A program made the position numbers and the translations under genes. From positions 91,019,383 to 91,083,382 of the forward strand of contig CM023532.1 of NCBI GenBank assembly GCA_013350335.1: a DNA stretch of 64,000 bases. Reading direction: 5' to 3'. Positions 1 through 12,077 of the stretch are shown one piece after another. Below the pieces are notes generated by a model that saw only the letters and a list, made by a program, of their open reading frames with translations, ran no database searches and was not told where the DNA came from. How positions within the stretch are numbered: position 1 is the first letter of the stretch; each line of letters opens with the position of its first letter. This stretch comes from Chimonanthus salicifolius. Taxonomy: Eukaryota > Streptophyta > Magnoliopsida > Laurales > Calycanthaceae.

Positions 1-405
1 GTTGGGAGTTTCATCTCATGGGATGAAACCCCGAAAGTAGGTATTAATGAGGGAGGTAAAGAGTCATGGTTGTTACAAAGGGCCATCACCCAGAGGACAC
101 CACCCTTGGCCGAATTACATTGGACAAACGAAGAGGATTCTTTGTTTCATTTCACTCTCTCCCTCTCTCTCTTGGTCGATCCCCCTCTCAAGACAAGAAA
201 CACTTAGAGTATTTTCCATCTGAAGTTTCTCTCCCTCTCTCAAACCTACACTCTTTGGCCGAACCCTCTCTTTGGGTTTTCATCTCAAGACCTCTCAAGC
301 TCACTCTTGGCCAAGGATCAAGGAGGAAGAAAGAAGAAAGACTAAGGAAGGAAAAGAGCGGAGGAGCAAGTCGGAACAAAGGAAACCGAAGGAGTGGCGG
401 AATCG

Positions 406-411
406 GTAAGT
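406..411 (+). other. Splice-donor-like GTAAGT in LTR leader
   Basis: GTAAGT follows a purine-rich, exon-like stretch ending GGCGGAATCG. The same position is GTAAGT or a close variant in the LTRs at 14282, 24921, 49841 and 53285 (plus) and 17830-17835 and 63678-63683 (minus). Conservation and the match to the plant 5' splice consensus suggest a donor for a leader intron. No RNA evidence is available. Confidence 0.5.
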
Positions 412-612
412 ACATGATGAGATTTTTATAAGTAAGAAAAGAATGATCAAGGATCATGGTTCGGCCCTTGCATGGACGAACCATAATTGTTATGTAAAGA
501 TCTCATGCATGTCTAAGATAAGGTATTATGACCAAAGATCATGGGTTGGCTTTGCATGGCCCAACCCTAAGGTTGATATGCATGGACCATTAAAGACAAA
601 GGAAGAGTTAGA

Positions 613-1655
613 TGAGGTTAGGCCATGATGTATGGCCGAACCCCATCAAGTAATATAAACATGGTTATATGATATTTTTAAGATGAAGTGATGAACCATA
701 AGGTTCGGCCATGTTATACGGCCGAACCCCATGGAAGGGTGTTAGTGATTTAAAAGGTTTTAAAGGAAGAAAATAATGGAGGAATGGTATTGATATTTTT
801 AAATGGTCTCAAATGTTATAATGATGAAGAACCATGGACCATGGGTTCGGCCATGGTGTATGGCCGAACCCCATGGAGAGATATTGATGGACTTAGATAT
901 TTTGGACCATCAAAATAATGGGGGATGTTGGTAAATATTAATGAGTGGTAAAGGATGAAAATCATGCAAATATGTTAGTGATTTTAAATAAGGTTTAAAT
1001 GTTGTAAATGATAAACTTGAAATGAGGAAATAAGGAAGAACCAAGGATCATGGGTTCGGCCATGTTGTACGGCCGAACCCCATGGAGAAATATTAATGGA
1101 TGTATTATGGAGCCTTGGGTTTAAATGATGAATCTAATGTATGATTAAACCCCCCATGGAGGGACTTTGTTTATGGACCTAAGATTGTAAATGATTTAAA
1201 GGAGAAGATGGGAAATTAGACATCATGGATTCGGCCAAGGTGTATGGCCGAACCTCGTAAACCATTTTAATGGGTCATTTATGGGTCTATGCATGTTTAA
1301 ATGAATGGATTATCAAACCAAGGAATGGACGGATTTGTTAGGGATTTATGTCATGATTAATGAATCGTTTATGGATGTATGTTTATGGATCAATTATGGA
1401 CCTAAGTATGTATAGATAAAAGGTTGATTAGCTATGGAAAGAATAATGGCTAAGATGGAAAAATGGTGAAAATGATGGACCATGGGTTCGGCCATGGCGT
1501 ATGGCCGAACCCCATGGAGAAGTTTTTGTGGACTTAGGTTTTATTGATGCTAAATGACTAACTCATGTATGATTGGCTAATGAATCAAAAAAGGGACCCA
1601 AACCAAGTGAGTGAGGTTCGGCCATGTTGTATGGCTGAACCCCACCAAAGTATGT
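613..1655 (+). repeat. H1 hairpin array (7 copies)
   Basis: Seven dispersed copies of a short inverted repeat near 613, 697, 839, 1045, 1224, 1480 and 1614. The copy at 839-876 has left arm CCATGGGTTCGGCCAT, loop GGTGT and right arm ATGGCCGAACCCCATGG. That gives a 16-bp stem with one bulged C. Unique AT-rich DNA of about 70-240 bp separates copies. The copy at 1614 has a GTGAGG-type base instead of CCATGG. Confidence 0.9.
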
Positions 1656-3357
1656 TTATGGACTTAAACATAGCTAGAAGTTAAACGGAACGTTGGTTTA
1701 ACTTATTGATATGTAATGAGGTAACAGGACTTCTCAAGCAGTGTACGATCGGTGAGCGGTTTTCAGTCCAAAACGCAAGGATACACTAGTTGGTCATTGG
1801 TGGGATTCCTACCTCATTGAAACCATGGGATATGTATGATGATTTTAATTCATATTTTAATGAGTTATTTTGTATAAATGATATGTTTCAAATATGAGAT
1901 TTTAATGCTATGATTTGTATTATTACATAGCATGTTGGCATTTGCATCTCATGCATGGCATGGGAGGGATGAAATGCAACTGGAGACCACGCTCCGTCGG
2001 GGCGTCCGTAAGTGTAAGGGCCCGGAATTTTTAAAATTAATATAAATGGGAATGTTATTTATTTTAAGGATGAAAATTGGAAAATTTATGAAATAAAGGG
2101 GTAAATGGGCCAAAATTTGGACAAAGGCCCAATTATGGCCCAATAGACCATGGAGTGGATTTTAAAATTATGTAAGTGGTTAATGATGGCCAATTGGGCC
2201 ATGGGAGGTCAAATTGGGTCAAATACCCATTTGGGGACCCAATGGGTCAAGATGGTTGTGCTCTAAGGTAAATGGGCTAGATGGAAATGTAATTAGGTCA
2301 TGGGCCCAATGGGGATCCATTTAGAATGAATGGAATGAAATTTAATCATTTAAGTTATTTGGAAGTAAACCAAGGTAATGTGGCCAAGTGGGACCCACCT
2401 TCACCTCATCAAGTGAGGTGGCGTGTGGGCCAATGATTGGTGGGGCCGGCCACTATGGTTGACTTGGTCAACCATGGGTGGAATAATGGGAATTAGGTTA
2501 AATACAAATGAATTAACCTAAGGTAATTATCAAATTAATTAAGTAATTAATTTATTAAATTGGTGGCCAAATGGGGTTAAAATTGGTCAAATGGAGACCA
2601 AGCTACCCCACCTCAAAATTTACACACGTTGGTCTTGGTGATGGTTTAGATGACCACCACCATAAAGCAAAGAAAAGATATTAAAAATATCTCATAAGGT
2701 TGGTGAAACCAATTAATGTAAAGTAAAAGTCTTTAAGTCACCAAATGAGATAAGTTTTGTTGGTCCTCCCATTCTCATTGTCTTTTCACAAACTCCACCT
2801 CTTCCACTCTCCCATGGTCGTCCCCTACATCCAAGTGAAGGAGAGAAAAAGAGCTAAGGAAAAGAGAAGAGAAGGAGAGAAGAAAGGAGTAGAAATTGGA
2901 GGGAAATTACTCTAAGGTGAGGGCTAATATCTTTCCTCTCATGATTTTTCCCTTTCCCTCTCTCAATTTTGAACCCTACCTTGGCCGATCCTAAGGTTAG
3001 GGGTTGCCACCATGGATCAAGCATCTTGACCTATCAAAGATCAAGAGGAAGGAGAGAGGAGGCTAAGGAGACCGACGGGAGCGGCGGAAATCGGAGGAGA
3101 CGTCGGATTGTGAGTATTTCTTAAACAAGAAATTTTGGATTTTAGGGTTTAGGAATTGGAATTTATTTTGTATTAATGTAATGGTGGATAGATAATTTTA
3201 TGCTATGGAGTTTAAACCCATCAAATGAGAGGGTGGAAGATGGAGAAAACCCTAAATGGGTGAATTAGGGTTAGGGTAAGAAAATGACTAAATGGGTTAT
3301 GTGCATTATGTAAATTATGAAATTAAGCATGGAATGGGGTAATTGGAATAAAATTAT

Positions 3358-3850
3358 GGGCCATAGGGTTCGGCCATGTAGTATGGCCGAACCCCATGGT
3401 GGGTGATTTGGTCTTTGATGTAATTGGTTAAGGTTTTAAGAATGGAAAGCGATGAGGGTGTTAAGTTAATGAATTGTAGTAAATGAGTGAATGTGGGAAA
3501 TGTTTCAAAATGTTTTTTATGATGGAAATGTAAAGGGATTTTATGGCATTGGAGGGCATAGAAAGTGATGGATTGTGAACCATGGGTTTGGCCATGGTGT
3601 ATGGCCGAACCCTATGGTGATAATGGTGGACTTAATGGTTATGATTTATAGAGAAATAAATGGGAAAATGATAGTAGTTTTGATGAACCCAAAATATGTA
3701 ATGATACCTTAAAATGGTGATTTAAATTCATGATGTAAACCTCTCATGGGAAGACTTGTGGTAGATCTAAAATGTACTAAAGGATCCAAGGAAAAATGGA
3801 GAACGAGACATCATGGGTTCGGCCATGGTGTGTGGCCGAAACCCATGACC
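3358..3850 (+). repeat. H1 hairpin array in B LTR (3 copies)
   Basis: Three copies of the GGTTCGGCCAT inverted repeat near 3358, 3579 and 3810. The first has loop GTAGT and the second has a G-to-T change in the left arm (GGGTTTGG). The third carries GTGTG in the loop and a mutated right base. They lie 3' of the donor-like GTGAGT at 3110, as in other LTRs. Confidence 0.88.
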
Positions 3851-5316
3851 CATTTTGTAAGTTATTGTATGGGCTAAGGTTGGGTCCATGCTTGTATCTA
3901 GATGATGGAAAATTTGATTAAATTAAGTGGATGATTTAGGGATGTTAGGTCATGGCCAATGAATCATTAATGGACCTAAGTTAGGGACCTAAGTGGTGGA
4001 TCAAGTTTGGACTTAATCATACCTGGATAAATGAGTACATAATCATGTGAAGGGGTAGCGGCAAAATGGTAATTATTGGCTAAATTGAAGAAAACCCACT
4101 AAGATATGATTTATGGGTTTGGAAATGGTAAAATATGGACTAATGTGGTAAATTTAATAAGGTGTCAGATAGCGCGAGCGGTACGCGAGTCGGTAGCTGG
4201 ATTGTCGGACGAATACGGGAAAAGGACGCGAGTTGGTAATCGGTAGGATTCCTACATTTTTGTAAGCCATGGATTGGGTGATGTTTTCTTTAATTTATTT
4301 TGGAAAGCATGTGGTTGCCTTTAAGATGAGTTTTGGATTATGTATCTTGTGATGTTTTCCTTTAAATTATTTTGGAAATCATGTGAATGTCTTAAGATGG
4401 ATTTTGGATTAAATATTATGGGATGTTTTTCCCTTTGATTTATTTGATAATCAAGTAATTGTTTTAAGATGGGTTTTTGTGTTACTATTGAACTACATAT
4501 ATTTACATGGCACATGGCATCTACATCTCATGCATGGCATGGGAGGGATATGACAGGGAAATGATGAAATGAAACCGGAGTCCATGCTCCGTCGGGGCGA
4601 CCGATAAACAGCATGGGGACATTTCACATATGTATTATGATACCTTGATGATGCTTTTCCATCAAGGGGGATGTTGTATTTATTATTGTACCTTGATGAT
4701 GGTTTTTCCTTCAAGGGGGGGATGCCTAGTGTGGATCGCATCTTGATGAGGCTTTTGCATCAAGAGGGTCATGGTACGATGATGGTATGGATTCTATTTG
4801 GAATACTATGGATGGTTGGAAAAAGGGACATTGTAGAGTTGAGGATGAGATTGATGGGTGGGATTCATGACATAAAACACCCATTGCATTACATTGTACC
4901 AAATGGCATAATTTTGAGATAATATCTTCTATATGCATTGTTATTACTAATCCATGTGCTAGCCCTACTCAGAGTCCTACTGGGCGCGTGTTTTAACGCC
5001 CTACTTCTACCCTAGCTGATGACGCAGGAGGTGGCGAAACGGAAGGACGGGACGGGAGTCATGCTTAGTAGCTTGGGAAGGCAGATTCATTATGTTGTTT
5101 AAGTTTATGTTGGAAAAAATGTAATTTGAGTAACTTAGCTTGTCGGAATGTAATAAATTAGATTACGGGTTATGTTTTGGGATTTTATTATGGACATTAT
5201 GGTTTTGAGGTATTATAGAAATTTAAATGAATGTTATCTTCCTTGCTATCTCAAATCTGTAGGATAGTCTTTGTTGTTAATTCCGCACTGAGAAGTAATA
5301 TTCCTTGAGCTTACAT

Positions 5317-5361
5317 CTACGCGTGAACCGTACTCGTGGACTTGGCTCCACGCACGCGTAG
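5317..5361 (+). repeat. H5 double hairpin near LTR 3' end
   Basis: Outer arms CTACGCGTG (5317-5325) and CACGCGTAG (5353-5361), with an inner hairpin of CGTGGA pairing with TCCACG. Homologous positions in other LTRs read CTACGTGTG/CACACGTAG (34290-34335) and CTATGTGTG/CACACATAG (45154-45197). The pairing is kept while the bases change. Confidence 0.75.
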
Positions 5362-6240
5362 GGTTGGCCAGTTAAGGGCCGGGCTTTAGAAGCTCGGACT
5401 TAACTCGCGTCGTGACGTCCGCGTCCTTTGTCACTTTAAAAAAAAAAAAAAAATTTAACTCTGATTTATGGTGAAAAGGGGCGGGCGTTACAGTAAGGCA
5501 TTCGTGAGGATACCTTCATGAGGAGTTTTCCATCAAGAGGGATGTATGATTGACTTGTAACCGGAGACCACGCTCCATTGGGGCGTCCGTAAGGCATTCG
5601 TGAGGATACCTTGATGAGGAGTTTTCCATCAAGAGGATATTATGTGATGGGTGGGACTCATTGCATATGACAACCATGGCATGGCATTGTTTTACATGGT
5701 TTTGATATTGTATTATCTATGTGATTTTTGGTACTAATCCTTGTGTTAACCTACTTGGAGTACCTACTGGGCGCGTTGTCTAACGCCCTACTTCTACCCT
5801 AGTTGATGACACAGGGAATGGATGGAACGAGGAACGAGATCGGAGCCAAGCTTAGGAGCTTCGATGTTTTAGTTTCGTTAACTAGCATTCGGGACTGTAA
5901 TAACGTAGATATATTTGCTATGGTTTGGAATGTTAATTTTGGATATTTTAACTTAAGATAATTATTATTAAGTGATGGACCTCCTTGCTATCTAAAATGG
6001 AATAGAATTATTATTCTATCATATTTCCGCATCTATGACTCATTCCACATGTATAACCTTATTGCGTGTGAACCATTTTAGTGGACTTGGTCCACTCACA
6101 CGTATGGTTGGCCAGTTAAGGGTCGGGCTTTGAAAGCTCGGACTTAGCTCACGTCGTGACATTCCCGCTCTCTCTCACTCTTTTATTCAAAAAAAAAATA
6201 GACTCTGATTTCGGTGAGTGAATAAGGGCGGGGCGTTACA

Positions 6241-6635
6241 GCACGAGTGGTGGGTGGAATTCCTATTTTACTTGTGGTGGGTGAAATTCCCAACCTATTG
6301 AGTGAGGTGGAATTCCTACTCTAATTATGAGGGTGAAAGTTTCGACTTAGTGGATTTGGGGATAGCTCATGGTTGAGCTACTCCTAATAGTGGATGTAGG
6401 TTGGCTAACCGAACCACTATAAATCTTGTCTCCTTATTCTTATGGTGTTAGAGCTAATTTATTATGTTGATTGATAATCATTATTGCTAACACACAAACA
6501 CTTGATTGCAATATCCGCTGCATTAATCTTATCAATCAAGTAATTGTAAAAGGACCAAACATTTTAGGATTGACCTATTCACCCCCCTCTAGGGTCAATC
6601 GTGTTATAGCACCAAAGAGAGAAAACTCTCTTTCA
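6241..6635 (+). repeat. 3' part of a Ty1/copia LTR
   Basis: Ends in the copia-typical pyrimidine-rich segment (CACCCCCCTCTAGGGTC near 6580), then ACTCTCTTTCA at 6625-6635, immediately followed by a PBS. The upstream 6386-6414 segment is the reverse complement of 10426-10460, which lies in the right-hand copia LTR region. The A LTR ending at 6240 interrupts the left side. Confidence 0.7.
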
Positions 6636-6637
6636 AT

Positions 6638-6649
6638 TGGTATTAGAGC
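6638..6649 (+). other. Primer-binding site, initiator-Met tRNA type
   Basis: TGGTATTAGAGC differs by one base from the standard TGGTATCAGAGC complementary to the 3' end of plant tRNA-iMet. It sits 2 bp after the copia LTR end and marks a plus-strand element. Confidence 0.8.
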
Positions 6650-6690
6650 CTTGTGCTCTTCATAAAGGATTTAACCATTTGAGTTGATCC

Positions 6691-7330
6691 GTGCTGGAAC
6701 AATGGCTATGAGAGAAAGTCATGATATTTCCAAACCTCCATTTGTTTTAAAAATGGACTGAACAACTTTAATTGTTTTCATCCATAAATATGTTTGGAAA
6801 TAGGTGAATAGAAAGTGTCTAAGGCTATGGCAGAGGTACTTGATTAACCCTCAAAATTCCATGACCACTCAGTCCAAAAAATCGAGTAACTTGGACTTGT
6901 GATGAAAGGACTATGCACTTTAATTAAACATTAGTAGCTTTCATCAGCGTTGAAACATCATAAGAGGTGGAAAGAATCCACGAAAAAAATTGTCTCATCT
7001 AACCCAATGGATGAAATCACCTATCTTGACCAATCAGTGTACCGAGAGAAAATGTAACTAATTAAGTTCATCCATTGAAGAAGTCCAAGTTCAATCCTCT
7101 AAAGAAGAAGAGGATGGAGTAAAAGAACTTGATGAGGGTGGTGACCTCAAAGTGTCCAATAAGGCCATATACCATGAGAGTTTAAAATAAGCTAAGGACC
7201 TTCACACGGTAAATTTTAAGAATGCCTAACTCTCTAATCAACTTTAAAATGGCAAATGAAGTTGGAAGATGTCTTGAAGTTAATAATCTGAATTTGGGAT
7301 CAAATTTGAAGTTGTCTCAAGACATGGTTG
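6691..7330 (+). pseudogene. gag: Degraded copia gag relic
   Basis: An ATG near 6703 opens a short reading frame shortly after the PBS, the usual place for copia gag. Stops and frame changes follow at once. The 7080-7330 part is rich in Lys, Glu, Leu and Asn codons and could be a coiled-coil gag C-terminus. No frame longer than about 60 codons survives. Assignment rests on position after PBS and composition, not on a clear domain. Confidence 0.4.
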
Positions 7331-8800
7331 CCCAAGGTGATTGTCCTCTCATGTTGAGATAACCTCATGGTACAAAATATGGTGTTTTGATTCACAAACT
7401 TAAATGGGAAGGCATCCAAGATCAAAACTAGATTTGATAAAATTTGTGGACTTAGATTCCAAGTCCCACAATGTTTTTCAAATTTGTGGAGGGATACCAT
7501 TGTTGGTATTAGATTTGAAACATGCTTTGGAATCACCATTATATCTTGGCTTCAATCCATGTTCTTGTTTGATTGTTGGATTGATCTTGTGCAAGTTACT
7601 CGTGTGTATATGTAAGTTAACACCAAAGTATTGGGTTATACTTGTGTCATTTCATTTCATATGCCATGTGACTTGAGCATCTTTTGGAAATGAATATAGT
7701 AGGTGCAGTACCTCATGTATAGGGTGTGTATGGTACACATACACAATGCCATTTCATTCCAAGTCCATAACATTGTGAATCTCTTGCGGAATGAAACTTG
7801 CTCCATGCCTTTAAATGGATTTTTCACTTGGTATGACTTACCAAAAGTGTTGATCAAAGTGATCACATGTGCTTATCTGTAATCCATTTATGTACTAGCT
7901 CTTTCAAAGGGAGAATTATGTTTGAAAGAATAGTAGAATATTTTCCACATGCATGGTAATCATATTCAAAACGGGAAATGAATGTATGGTTTGTGTGCTT
8001 AGTGTTTCATTCCAATATTTGTTATTTTATACATTATGTGGAATAATTTTTGTTCATAGACATCTAGTCCTTGTTAAAGCCTGGAGATGCCGCATCTCAT
8101 GACATCGCACACTTGGGAAATATGTTTGAATTAGTAAATTAAATGTGCCCAAGGTCCTAGGATTGGATTGTCATTGGATACAGGTAAAAGTGATCCATGA
8201 TCCATGTGTTTCTGCCTACCTTCAGAGGGATACATTGAATCTTCTAATGGTACAAAATCTTTGTGAATGTATGTATCTACATTGGCATTGAAAGGTGTAT
8301 AAGCAAAGTATGATGTACTGTGAACATCTCAAGCACATACAGACACCTTCATCCTAAAATTTTCAATTCATAGCGAATGATAGACTATTCGGAGGAACAG
8401 ACATGTCGCTACTATTCTAAATCAGAACACTGTCTGAAGAGGGAAAAATCAAAAGAATAGACAGGTCGGTATTTCTCGACTTCTTGATGTAGACCGATCG
8501 TTGGTCACGGCCTATCTGTGAGACAGAAAGATTAAGTTAAAAGGTCCCTTTCTGCAAAAACGACCGATCATTTCAAAATCGTTGTTTCTCCTCCCAGTAA
8601 ACTCTAGTGATTTCCCTTCGCCTCCGGTGCCCTAGACCAGTCGGTAGGACATCTCTAAACGAAATCTTGCTGGAGAATCATAGGGTTTTTACTTCTCTTG
8701 CTCCTAGAAGCTAGTGTGTTACGGATTTTGGGATCTTCGTCTTCAGATAAGCCTTAGTCATCTCATTTTTGTTTCCGATCACTGTTTGAGGAGCTCTTCC
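7331..8800 (+). other. Unrecognised interior of copia relic
   Basis: No credible coding frame. The longest open stretches are about 70-90 codons in conflicting frames and lack retrotransposon motifs. No protease, integrase or reverse transcriptase is visible, so pol appears deleted. The 8380-8700 part holds repeated GACCGATC and CGGTCGGT-like words, also present at 11330-11480 in the right LTR region. Confidence 0.4.
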
Positions 8801-8810
8801 CAAGCAATCA

Positions 8811-9080
8811 TGCCCAGAAAGATGATTGCTATGTCTCGGTCTTCGATTTCAAGTGAGAACCTTGAGTCCAGTTCTCATCATCTCAAATGATCCCCTAGGT
8901 TCATACAGGATGTCTTTGAACCAAGCTCTGCGGGTTCTGTTCCTAAAAACACCTCTCAAAGAGAGAGCCCTAGCTAAAAAACTGAATCCAGTCGACGGTA
9001 TCATTTGAGGTCTCGAATCACATCTGTACAAGTCCCTAGATCTTGATGAGAATCTCCTTCCCCTCCAGATCACACCCTCG
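8811..9080 (+). pseudogene. Broken ORF in copia relic, possible 3' ORF
   Basis: An ATG at 8811 opens a Ser-rich frame that stops near 8887. The frame continues with a further stop near 8971 and ends in an Arg/Ser-rich stretch near 8985-9020. Its place between the missing pol and the purine-tract array is where Sireviruses may carry an extra (env-like) ORF. No membrane segment or known domain is seen, so this is only a positional guess. Confidence 0.3.
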
Positions 9081-9479
9081 GGATGGCTCTGTTTAGGATA
9101 GTATTTCACATTGTTTTGAAAAAACTTTTTTTTTTGGTATTTTATCTAAGCATTCATGATGCCCTCTCTCCATAGCCATTGTACTGAATGAACATTTTGA
9201 TTATCAATGATATGATATGGTTTATTATGATTTCATGTGTGTACTACTGTATTTGAGTGTCTTTTATCTCATGTCTATGAATTTTATTAAATAGACTAAC
9301 ATGCAGGTTGTGTTGAGTTGGTTTTATATTGGCATGTTAGGGACATAGGGATTGGGGCTGTGATGTTGCACACACCTTTGGAGTTTGGGAGAGTACAAAA
9401 TATATGTTGATTAGCACCTGTTACTGATCATGAGAGATAGAAGGAGGAAGATCGATGCTAGCTTGAAAGGAAGCTTGGA

Positions 9480-9915
9480 GAAAAATAAACTTAGAGGCAG
9501 CTAAGTTTATGGGGGAGATATTCTGGAGAAGCTAGAAAATATAGCTTACTCCATGGGGGAGATGAGTCAAAGAAGCTAGAGAAGATAACTTTGAGAATGG
9601 GGGAGAAGATTCAAAGGAAGTTAGGGAAATTAGCTTGACCCATGAAGAAATCAGCTAAGCTGGAATTTAACTTATGCAGGGGCAGATAAAATTGGATGCA
9701 TAAGAAGCATGCATTGGTCCATGGGAGAGATTTAGTGAGTTTGGATACGAACTCATGGAAGCACTAAATGCAAGAAGCATGGGGGAGTGCTTGAAATCCA
9801 TTTCCTTCAAAATGAAGGGGAACTCAATGTATGCGTACTAATCTTTGTTAATTGTATGACAAAATGGGGGAGAAATTAGTAGAAGCTATTAGACATTAAA
9901 GCCAATTATGGGGGA
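9480..9915 (+). repeat. Series of GGGGGAG polypurine tracts
   Basis: ATGGGGGAG-like tracts recur near 9510, 9555, 9597, 9784, 9866 and 9909, separated by related text containing GAAGCTAG or GAAGTTAG. Multiple polypurine tracts before the 3' LTR are a known trait of Sirevirus-lineage copia elements. They would serve as plus-strand primers in reverse transcription. Together with the PBS at 6638 this favours a Sirevirus-like identity. Confidence 0.6.
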
Positions 9916-10139
9916 GTATTTGGTAAGATTGGAAGAAGCCTAAGTGGTTTGACCCCTTGAAGAATAGAGGACAAATAAGGAGAAACAATGGACATGGGAG
10001 AATGTTTATGCTTGGAGTTTGGGATTTCAAACTCAAAGAAGATTGGGGGAGAAAATCTTCTCAACACTGTTAGCTCAGATAAACTATGAGTAGTGTTGGT
10101 GGCTAGGAAATCATGGTATTTGGGGAAGCATGAATACAA

Positions 10140-12055
10140 ATCTAGTTTAGTCCAAATGGTGTTTAAAAATTTCTTGATTGTTTAAATTTTAAGTGCAGTG
10201 GAATAACAATCTTAGTCAAGAGATTTGTTTAGTGTGATAAATTGTTTATAATTTAAACGATCACATTGAGTTTAAAACCCTTTGCATATTGCTTGATTAT
10301 TGATGCTTGTGCACAATGTGTAAAATAAGATAATCAAAATGCAAAGTGATGTGTGTTGAGAAGAGTACTTAAATAACAAATATAAACACACAAAAATAAA
10401 CACCATAATACCAAATTTATAGTGGTTCGGTTAGCCAACCTACATCCACTGTTAGGACTAGCTCAACCTTGAGCTATCCCCATCCACTAAGTGGGCACTT
10501 TCGCCTTCATAATTAGAGTACGAATTCCACCTCCCTTAATCGGCTGTGAATTCCACATGTATAATAGGAATTCCACTTATTCATTTGGCTAAGAATTCCA
10601 CTCACCACATGTACTAGAGACGACGCTCTATAATTTTTTTATAGTGGTTCTAGACCCAAGCCTCCTTAATCCACTTTCAAGGGACAAAAGTTTTAACAAC
10701 AAAATTAAAACCAAGAAGCACTTGCCTTTGAATCTCTTTCACGTTGATGTGTGCTTCTTCAAGATCCACCCAATGTGTGTCGACGCTCCGCCTTGTATCT
10801 ATCGTAAAGCAATCACAATTCTAAGGTGACTAGGAAATTAGTTCTACCAAATCTTTCCTAGTTTATTATCCTTTCTCCTCTCTCTCTCACAAAATCAATC
10901 CATATGATTGGTTGTATTAGATTCCCCAAGTGTAGGCACGAAAGAGAGTGATCTTTTTGTTGGCCCTTGTTTAAGCTCACTGATAATGATGAGGGTCCAA
11001 CCGATTTGCCAAAGGATACAAACTGGTTATACAAGGATTGGTATTTATAAGCAAGGCAACAAGTTTCAGCAACGGTCATATACCGACAGGTCAGGCGCAC
11101 TGAGGGGTCGTGACTAAAGATATTACCGTTCAACAACCCGACTGTTGTGCATTGAATGCACTCCCAAGGGTATAATTCTTTCCCGGTGACATGTTGGTGT
11201 CGCCGATGGGTCGACAGTCATGGCACAGGTAGGTCGGTCAATACGAGAGGCTCGGTCTTGGGCAGCACCATGCTGATAGAGTTTCAAGTCCAGAAACCAA
11301 TCTTACCTAGACAGTCTTGTCGCCCTTTACCGAAGGGTCGATCTTGGTACTCTCGATCGGTCTTGAACTACCGATATGTCTGTTTTCTCGAGAACCCACT
11401 TGAGTTCAAAGTCCAGAACTCACAAGTCTTTATCGAAGAGTCGTTGACCACGAGGGGTTATTTCTGTCTTTCACCGAGGGATCGGTGCATATGAGACTCT
11501 GAATCAAAGGCACACCCAGAATGACAGTTCTATGATCCAGAACCTTTGTCAATCTAGCTAACCAGTCTTTGACCACGATGGGTAGATCCTGTCTCCACCG
11601 AGGGATCCGTGAGAACGATTGGTCGAGCTGAGAGTGAAACCAAATACATATTTCCAAGTTGGGTTCTTCACTGTCAAGCTTCCCCTCTAGGCTTTTATTG
11701 ATTTTACCATTTGTTCAACTAAGTCTAGGAATGGTCCTCTTAAGGTGTGGGTACCACCTAAAGTCATCATGTCTAAATACTTGTTTTGTGATTTCCATAA
11801 CGATGAGCTTTAATCCGGTGGAGCATGATCTTCACACTTGATCATCTTGAGTCTTCAAGCTTCTAGCAAATGCTTCTTCCCTAGTCATGGAATTGACTAT
11901 CTTAGAGACTAGGTAAAGCCGGGGCACTAACACATGCTGAAGTTTACGCATTGTGTTCTAACTTAACACACACCGCCCAAAACTGTCTTTGCTTAGATTC
12001 GAATGCTGAGTGTTCAACCGAGTAGGCAAACACACTCAATAATTTTGGAAGACAG
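10140..12055 (+). repeat. Copia (Sirevirus-like) 3' LTR region, truncated by Athila relic
   Basis: Non-coding tract following the purine tracts. It contains GTGGTTCGGTTAGCCAACC near 10423 and the same GAATTCC-rich text as 6255-6330 in opposite order, characteristic of copia LTRs. No ORF is convincing. GACCGAT/GGGTCGA words recur at 11330-11620. The exact left boundary is uncertain. On the right, copia-like text ends near 12055, where Athila gag coding begins. Confidence 0.5.
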
Positions 12056-12077
12056 CAGGGAACCCCTTTCTCTGCAA

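Larger units (their letters stand above)
2013..5492 (+). mobile_element. Family B solo LTR (3480 bp), target duplication GTAAG
   Basis: Starts TGTAAGGGCCCGG and ends GGGCGGGCGTTACA. The flanks are identical 5-mers GTAAG at 2008-2012 and 5493-5497, and the host LTR sequence continues across. There is no internal region or PBS, so this is a solo LTR left by LTR-LTR recombination. It contains a polypurine leader (2820-2910), donor-like GTGAGT at 3110-3115, three H1 hairpins (3358-3850), an RY box and H2 near 4530-4612, H3 copies near 4640-4770, H4 near 4980, H5 at 5317-5361, and a poly(A) run near 5440. Confidence 0.95.
1..6240 (+). mobile_element. Family A LTR, left end outside window, split by a nested B solo LTR
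   Basis: Plus-strand long terminal repeat of a Ty3/gypsy-type element, visible as 1-2012 and 5493-6240. The right end is GGGGCGTTACA at 6230-6240, the usual end of this family. It joins directly to copia LTR sequence with no PBS after it, so this is a solo LTR or an isolated end. The left part matches the LTR at 52574-55501, including the CATCTCA-rich leader and the H1 hairpin array. Order seen: leader exon-like segment, splice-donor-like site near 406, seven H1 hairpins, RY-type CATGCATG box near 1950, H2 hairpin, H3 hairpin at 5610-5633, H4 hairpin at 5769-5788, H5 double hairpin near 6063-6105, LTR end. The left target duplication lies outside the window. Confidence 0.85.

Noticed and set aside
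66..431. 121-codon ORF at the left edge
   Set aside because: It lies in the purine-rich LTR leader across the splice-donor-like site. The homologous leader at 52860-53290 does not keep the same frame.
839..876. H1 as miRNA precursors
   Set aside because: The stem is 12-16 bp with a 5-nt loop, too short for a plant pre-miRNA.
613..1655. H1 hairpins as MITE insertions
   Set aside because: No flanking target duplications. Positions are shared between sister LTRs, and the length is only about 35 bp.
4671..4938. Overlapping 70-83-codon ORFs on both strands
   Set aside because: They cover H3 hairpin units in the B LTR, with no frame conserved in other B LTRs.
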